Shown in pieces: positions 58,053 through 64,000 of a stretch of 64,000 nt of DNA (position 1 is the stretch's first letter; every line of letters begins with the position of its first letter). A program made the position numbers and the translations under genes. A model generated the notes under the pieces. That model was not told where the DNA came from. It saw nothing but the letters and a program-made list of their open reading frames with translations, and ran no database searches. Origin of the DNA: Gentiana macrophylla (Eukaryota > Streptophyta > Magnoliopsida > Gentianales > Gentianaceae); NCBI GenBank assembly GCA_026214975.1, contig CM047806.1, positions 55,383,947 through 55,447,946 on the forward strand, given 5' to 3'.

Positions 58053-61000
58053 CTAGAGTGTGTGTGTGTCATTATCAATCCAACACATCCATGGATCCTT
58101 GACCACATCATGCCATAAACCGATCCTATCTTGTAATTTCTCAAACCATTCATTTGCTTCCAACGTCCGAACTTCATGCCAAATCACGTTCACCATAAGA
58201 ATTGGACAAGTATCTTTCATAAACAATTGAACAAAATGGTTACCATTGCACAAACCCATCCATATATGGTTTAATGGCCAAAATGAAGGTTTTTTCTTAG
58301 TGGGAAGGAACGTCTGGTTTCCGTGCGTTGATGACAATATGCTTAGGGACACACCATATACATTGCACACAGCCCAACCAAGGAAACTGTCATAATACTT
58401 GTCCTCCAAGCACCCTTCATCTTCATGATCAACTGAGGACATGCATTTGTCGTAGACATATTGTTCCATCAAATATGGCCATATAATGATCCTTTTTGCC
58501 ATCAATTCTTGTTGCACCGCTTTTCTCACATGTGGCCATGCACTCTCTCCAAGCCCTATTCCATGTGCTATTACTCTAAAGCCACAATTTCCATCCAGAG
58601 ATGCATTAACCATTGACGAAATATGCTCATGAACATTTGGTGGAAAATATTTAAGATACCTTTGTAAGTATCCAACGGTAGAACATATAACCATTGAAAC
58701 CTTTGCACGTTTGGATGGTGCCCGAGTACTTGGAGATTTTTTCTTTTTGGAAGAAGAAACACCTTGAGATGAAGGTGGAGTTGGGGTAACACTCGATAAT
58801 TCTTGCTCAACTCGTTTAGACATACTCATCTCCCTCTTAGTTGAGTTGTCCTCCAACAACTTCCTCTTGTTTCCGGATCCTTTAGGCCGGCCACGACCCG
58901 TCTTTTTCGTTTTTGGCTCTTGCAATACCGTATTAATCGGTTGACAAATTTCCCGTATCTTCATTATCAACCTCTGTCTCTCCCACACGTCTGTCATCTT
59001 CAGTTTTTCTTCTAAGACATGGATAACTGGCACGTAATCTAAATCCTCTTCTTTTGGAGGTGGCCCTTTGATATCTAGGGTCTTCCAATGAACATCGATG
59101 GAAGACAGAGGGATGCATCCGGGTTTCTTCTTAAACATTGCCATGTCATGTCTACATGGCAATCCGTGTGTCTTTCGAATAGTACATCCACACTTCTTAT
59201 CCATCGCATCGCTATCATTGGTTTTTTCCAACTCATCATACAACAAGCCCAATGCGTATATAGATACATGATGTTTAAGATCTTTAAACAATGGATTATC
59301 TTTGAATTTCTTCGGCTCCATGAAAAGAGACGTCTCAAAGGATTTTTTTGATGTTTTTGATCTCTTGATCAATCAAGCAAAGACCGGATTCCCACTCCGC
59401 AACCAAGTCCCCAAGTCCCCAAGCCCGGTTTTTAGCCAATTTTTAAACACTGAATGCATTCCCTCGATTCTCGAGGTTGATGTGTTTCCTAGATGAAACA
59501 CCAAGTTCATCCATGCCGAGATGAATGCATCCTTGTGTGCGTTCAACCATGTAGAAGAAACATAACTCATTGCGTCTTCACTAAAAGTCTTCTTACACTC
59601 TTCCAATCGCTCATTCAACTCCACTTCTGAGTTTTCTTTAACAACCTCGTCCATGCTGTCATTAAATCCTCCCAACCTTCGCTCGTAGTCTTCATCTTCA
59701 AATTCGACACAAGACCTTTCTCGATGTGCCATTGCTTTTAGAAATACAACACGTACTATGCTCATTAAAGCTTCTCCCCTATCTGTCACAACACAACATA
59801 TTCGCTCGCTTTGGTCACCAATTTCTTGGTGAAGCATAGTCAAAGGCCATGTGTAGTTGTGTTCCCTCTCCATACATAGCAGTGCAAATCTAACCGAAAA
59901 TGACATGTCCGTAGACATAACGCCAACAATCTGCAAAAGGGGCATCTTATACTTGTTTGTCTTGTATGTACAATCCATAAGCATGATAGAAGGAATGCAC
60001 CTTGCAAGGGTCAAGCTTTCGTTAAAGGCCCAAAATACATACTTCACTATGTTTCGTTCATCACACCTACACTCAATGAAGGATGTGTTCTTGTCCGTCA
60101 AATTGTAAACCTCTTGCATCACTGTACGACCATCTTGTGTGTTCTTCATTATCTTAGCACGAATGTTATAGATCATCTTTTTGACGTACAATTTTTCCCA
60201 TCATCCTTTCTCAACATCCATAGTATATTTTTAGGCAAAATGCCGTTCGAGTCATTGTTGCAACAACATCAACTTGTTCTTTATCAATCCGACCAAGGTA
60301 TGCATGGCCCTCATCATACTTGACAGTTTTGTGATTATGCACACCATTCAAGACTTTCACGGTCCACACGTCCCTAAATGTATCTTTCTTGGCTTTTAAT
60401 ACAAACGGACATCCGCATTTCCTTGTAGGCGATTCTCTTGGCTTATTCTTTCCGATAGTGCCAACTTTTTTCTCGTACTTTCCTCCTTGCAATGATCCTT
60501 TGGGAATCCACCCCTCTCACAATGGAATTTAATGAACGGTGTCCGCTTTCCGTTATATTCAGATCTCATTATCACAATGACGACACCATTCGCTCTTGCC
60601 AATTCCTTGAGGTGTTTGGTGAGGATTCTCTCTAATTAAATTCCTGTGAACAATATACAAATGTAATGAATACAAAAAAAGTTTAAAGTGCACAAACATA
60701 GAAATAGTATAAGTTTTAAGTACATACTTCATCGGTTGTAAAAAGTGACGTCATATCGATTGATAACTCTTCATGTGTCTCATCCCTCAAGGCAAGAGTG
60801 TTTTCTTGAAGATTCTTAAGATTTTGTTGATCTTCATCAATCATTCCTCAGCCAAATGCTACAAACAAACGTACAATCGTATTCGATAAAGTCATGGTCA
60901 ATTGGGATGAACATAACATAATAACATATTCACTTAATGGTTGCTTACCTTCCAATACTCCTCGTTGTCGTCTTGTACTACCCCCACATCATTGGTCTTG

Positions 61001-61771
61001 GAATTAATTGGTTCATCACATTGTTTCTATGGATTAAAAATTAACAAGAACAAGTTAATGGCAGTTCAATGCACTTGAATGGAAAATGGGAAAATTGATA
61101 CAGAATGTCGGTGGGGCCAACATTGGTATTTGTCTTGGAACGCCAGCTAAACTGACGTTTGAAGGTGACTGGGTAGTAGCTACTCAGCTAAGCAAACGAC
61201 ACCCAAGGCAGCGTTGGTTCTCCCATACCAACGTCAGCAACACAAGCGTTCCTTAAATGTCGGCATGGAGAACGTGTGAATGATATTGACAACGTCAGTG
61301 GTGTGGTCGTCCTGACTATACTCCCATGGATTCCTATGTGACTCAGGACGTCAGTATACCCGACGTTCCTAACCCCTTTCGGGTGTCCTTACAGTTGGCA
61401 TTCCCTTTGTCTGCCATGGACGCTCGAGAACGTAAAAAAACGCCGGCAAGACCGCTATGATGATCGGAAAATGAAAAATATCCACAATTTCTTTCATCAA
61501 TCAATGTATAACATAGTAATATGCATGTTGGAGATTTACCCATTCACTTAAATCACACATTAAACATCAAAATAAGATTTTTAGACAAAAAAAATACCAA
61601 GTTTGATGTTATTGTCTTCTTCTCCACTTGGCTAGAAAAGGGGATGTCTTCAAAGGAGATTTCTACATCTTCTTCATTGCAATGTGTGTGTTGATTCAGT
61701 GTAGTTGATTCAAGATGATGATATCTCAATGTTGTGTTTGATGAAGATGAAGCTTTCATGGTTTTTTCCAA
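58053..61771 (-). pseudogene. MULE transposase with FAR1, DDE, SWIM and OTU domains (one stop, one frameshift)
   Basis: Minus strand. Probable small 5' exons: 61600-61771 (NEEDVEISFEDIPF), 60950-61020 (DVGVVQDDNEEYW) and 60730-60853. The main exon is 60602-58053. It starts with a FAR1-type WRKY-GCM1 zinc-binding domain (RKCGCPFVLKAKKD, GVHNHKT; frameshift near 60500). The MULE DDE core follows (59373-60191: LMDCTYKTNKYKMPLLQIVG, CCVVTDRG, SRIEGMH). A TGA at 59373-59375 interrupts the same frame. Next come the SWIM zinc finger (CGCTIRKTHGLPCRHDMA), a basic AT-hook-like GRGRPKGSG, and an OTU cysteine-protease domain (SLDGNCGFRVIAHG ... GNHFVQLF). The enzyme would cut and paste MULE DNA; the role of OTU is unknown. 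Confidence 0.85.
61135..61400. repeat. 21-bp interrupted palindrome array in the first intron of the MULE gene
   Basis: Five to six units: 61139-61159 (AACGCCA/TGACGTT), then AACGACA.../GCGTTGG, AACGTCAG.../GCGTTCC, AACGTCAG.../GTCGTCC and ACGTCAG.../GACGTTCC. They lie between the predicted first and second exons, thus also subterminal to the right element end. Confidence 0.7.
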
Positions 61772-62045
61772 AACAAGAGAGGTGAAGTGGAAGGGAAGAA
61801 GGTGAAGGGGAGGAGGGGGGGTGTGTGATAATATGAGGTGGTGGTGGAAGTAGATGGGGTGTTTATGAATTGTATTTGTATTAAGTTAGTAGATAAAATA
61901 GTTTAATGTATTTTTAGTTTAGATTAGATTAGTGGATTAGATTAATTGAAGGATAATAATGTTTGATTAATTTTTGGGTGCAAGTAGTAGTTTTTGTGGT
62001 GTATGAAGTAATAAAATAATAAAAATATGAACCGTGGTGCCAAAA

Positions 62046-62103
62046 GTATAATTTTGGGTTGGGAGTAAGAAGTAAGTTGGAGTAAGTATAATTTTGGGTT
62101 CCC
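62046..62103. repeat. Right terminus of the MULE region
   Basis: GTATAATTTTGGGTT occurs twice (62046 and 62086), ending GGGTTCCC before a TA run. Inverted it gives GGGAACCCAAAATTATAC. Upstream, CCGTGGTGCC (62033-62042) matches the inverted GGCACCACGG near the left end at 40198-40207. Confidence 0.45.
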
Positions 62104-62105
62104 TT

Positions 62106-62108
<3 letters not shown>

Positions 62109-62147
<39 letters not shown>
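62109..62147. repeat. (TA)n followed by poly-T
   Basis: About 19 AT units, then a T-rich run to about 62190. Confidence 0.9.
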
Positions 62148-62148
<1 letters not shown>

Positions 62149-62278
62149 TATTTTTTTTTTTTTTTTTTAAATTTTTTTTTTTTTTTTTTAATGCCGATAT
62201 TAAAAGGCATTGTTTACACAATGGTCATTACACAATGGTCATTGTTGATGTCGATCTTGGGTTTGAGTCCTAGTGGGG

Positions 62279-62625
62279 GCAAAGCATGCGTGCGTTTATA
62301 ATTGTGCTATCGTTTCCGTAAAAAAAAATCATTGTTTTAATGCTAAATATAATGGGCATTTTAAATTTTATTTAGTACTCATTCCATTTCAAAATATAGA
62401 TCATTTTAGAGGTTTTCAAATAGATTAAGAAAACGGTTGAATATTATAAATTTTAAGGTTAAATATCTAAAATATCAATTGACTTAAATTTAATTAATGC
62501 GATAGTTGTTAGGCAAAGCGTGCGTGCGTTTATAATTGTGCTATCGTTTCCGTAAAAAAATCATTGTTTTAATGCTAAATATAAAGGGCATTTTAGATAT
62601 TATTTAGTACTCATTCCGTCCTGTC
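62279..62625. repeat. Direct duplication of about 105 bp
   Basis: GGCAAAGCRTGCGTGCGTTT... TTTAGTACTCATTCC occurs at 62279-62392 and 62512-62620, 233 bases apart. Just before the first copy, GGGTTTGAGTCC resembles a tRNA-type B box, so a SINE origin is possible. Confidence 0.7.
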
Positions 62626-63159
62626 GATAATAATATTGAGTCTAGTTAAATATTATTATTTATAATTTATTATTTATTCCATTGGCATCACACTTTTATT
62701 TTGTATATATACGATTATTTCAACTAATCAAAAATTAAAAAATGATAATGATTATTTTTATGGAAAATTATGTTATGGTACAAGGCGTCTTATTTTTTGT
62801 CTCTCTCATTACATATTTTCTTACCTAAATCCAAGGATATAATTTTAGACTATGGAAGCGACAAACAAAGCCCCCCGAAAATCAGTGAATTTCCTCGGTG
62901 AATCCCGAAATCAGTGAATTTCGATAGTGAATTTCGATCATGAATCCCTAGAAAATTAGTGAATTTCGACAATGAATTTTGAAAATTAGTGAAAAGTGAA
63001 TATTGGAGTGAATTAAAAAAATGAATTTCAACACAAGTGAATTTCAACTTGAATAAATAGTTTTGTCCTTTATGCAAAAGTTTCAAACGACGCCCTTCTA
63101 TTTCAAACAATGAAATAAATTACTTCAAGTATCATTGATTATTTTTAATGAAAATAACG

Positions 63160-63290
63160 TAAGTGATACATGACGTTTAAAAAACAGCGTTAGTAATGAC
63201 ATTGACGTTATAGTTTTAGAAATGTCAACGTTACTTGTTAGTAACGTCAAGTCCAATGAATTGACACTGGAGTTAATGTTTGTTGTTTGA
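63160..63290. repeat. Further AACGT palindromes
   Basis: AACGTTAC-N5-GTAACGT (63227-63247), ATGACGTTT and GACATTGACGTT resemble the 21-bp palindromes but are more degenerate. Probably the remnant of another element of the same family. Confidence 0.5.
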
Positions 63291-63299
63291 GAAGTAAAA

Positions 63300-64000
63300 A
63301 AAATACATCATAAAGTATAAATAAATTTTAGTATTTTTCCAGAAAAATATGCCGTATAAATAACATTGAAAAAAAAAATCTCAGCCCACCCGACGAAAAA
63401 TTCATGGTTCCGTCCTTGCTTGGGAGACATCTTGTCATATCCGTGTGCATATATTCGGGGCAATAATGTCTTAAGATTGTAGGGAAAATTGTACCGGTTT
63501 TCTTATTCTGAAAATATCATGAAGCAATTGCACAATTTGGAAAACATATATAAAGTTATCAAGAAGAAATTAAAATCTGCAACATTTATATTCATATAAA
63601 CATATATTGCACATTGAATCAAAATGCCGAAAACGAAAACTTATTCGTTAGACTGAGGCGTGTAGAACGCTGTTATAAAAGGTGACCTCCTATAAAGATT
63701 ACTCTCTGTTTGGTAATCACATGCTGTTATATTTCCTGTCCCTGTTTTGATACAGTACATAAACTTGCTGAACTTTGGCTTTCCTTTTGATCGCCCATTC
63801 ACAAAACTGAGTACTTTGTGTTATCATTAAATTAACATGGTTTACAATATTTGAACAATATGATAAATTAATCATCTGTGTTAGTATCTCTGCTTCTGGG
63901 ATTAATATTCCTAATCGCATGATTTCATTTGTTTCCAACAGCAAATTAATGAGCATATTTGTCTGCGTATTTTATGAAATGAAATCTTTGGTAAGCCTAA
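63300..64000. other. Intergenic to the right edge, nothing recognised
   Basis: AT-rich. No ORF with recognisable content on either strand, no RNA gene and no repeat of note. Confidence 0.5.

Larger units (their letters stand above)
40130..62103. mobile_element. Candidate composite MULE region: PMD gene plus MULE-OTU transposase, split by LTR insertions
   Basis: The left end GGGTGGTTCTAAAGGCACC with ACTTCCGGCACCC resembles the ends of the 425-bp MULE-type element (GGGGTTCTATCGGCACCC). The right end near 62103 (inverted: GGGAACCCAAAATTATACTT, later TTTTGGCACCACGG) shares only the GGCACCACGG words. Inside, a PMD gene (+) and a MULE transposase gene (-) converge, and each is flanked by the same 21-bp palindrome arrays. 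About 12.5 kb of LTR elements lie between. One element or two adjacent related elements are both possible; the flanks TTTTAATTA and TTTAAATAT are not a convincing target duplication. Confidence 0.4.

Noticed and set aside
59088..60323. Several plus-strand ORFs of 60-90 codons
   Set aside because: Antisense shadows of the MULE transposase.

Overview
The window is nuclear DNA of a flowering plant, almost certainly a eudicot. It is AT-rich, GT-AG introns are visible, and it is dominated by nested transposable elements: Ty1/copia, Ty3/gypsy of the Tat/Athila type, MULE, hAT and Stowaway. No bacterial operon logic, rRNA, CRISPR or convincing tRNA is present. One host gene looks intact: a SERK-type leucine-rich-repeat receptor kinase at 28521-37318 (+). 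All 11 exons can be placed and they give 624 residues with every kinase motif present. Its last intron is swollen to 4.2 kb by nested copia debris.

Layout. 1-1400: 3' part of an RPA70/OB-fold-like gene, cut by the window edge, followed by hairpins and an AT microsatellite. 1.9-18.0 kb: a decayed copia family (LTRs at about 4014-5710 and 16285-18031, plus an extra internal fragment at 1.95-4.0 kb). It is split by a nearly complete Tat-type element without pol (9129-16115; LTRs 1783 and 1785 bp, target duplication GTGTG). 18.0-20.2 kb: a gypsy gag/protease remnant with a 341-bp LTR. 20.6-21.75 kb: a hAT-like element with an 8-bp target duplication. 21.94-27.65 kb: a region bounded by inverted repeats. 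It holds 18- and 21-bp minisatellites, a Tat/Athila LTR with its tRNA-binding site, and an intronless cyclin-A3 pseudogene.

37.3-40.5 kb: SERK 3' region and a series of small elements with clear target duplications (425-bp MULE-type, 566-bp and 229-bp hAT-type, two Stowaway). 40.13-62.1 kb: a broken plant-mobile-domain (PMD) gene (+) and a MULE transposase gene (-) with FAR1-type, DDE, SWIM and C-terminal OTU-protease domains, pointing towards each other. They are separated by a 9.1-kb non-coding LTR element (47003-56128) and other LTR debris. The PMD and MULE ends, the 425-bp MULE-type element and a stretch at 63.2 kb share arrays of 21-bp interrupted palindromes (AACGYCA-N7-TGRCGTT). That palindrome family is the least explained signal in the window.

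How the parts relate: the SERK gene is the only likely working host gene. The rest is a record of transposon nesting, gene capture (cyclin, PMD, OTU) and decay. Two separate element types here carry short repeated palindromes in probable regulatory or subterminal DNA: the MULE/PMD elements, and the promoter side of the Tat-type LTRs. Family assignments rest on motifs read by eye; no database search was possible.
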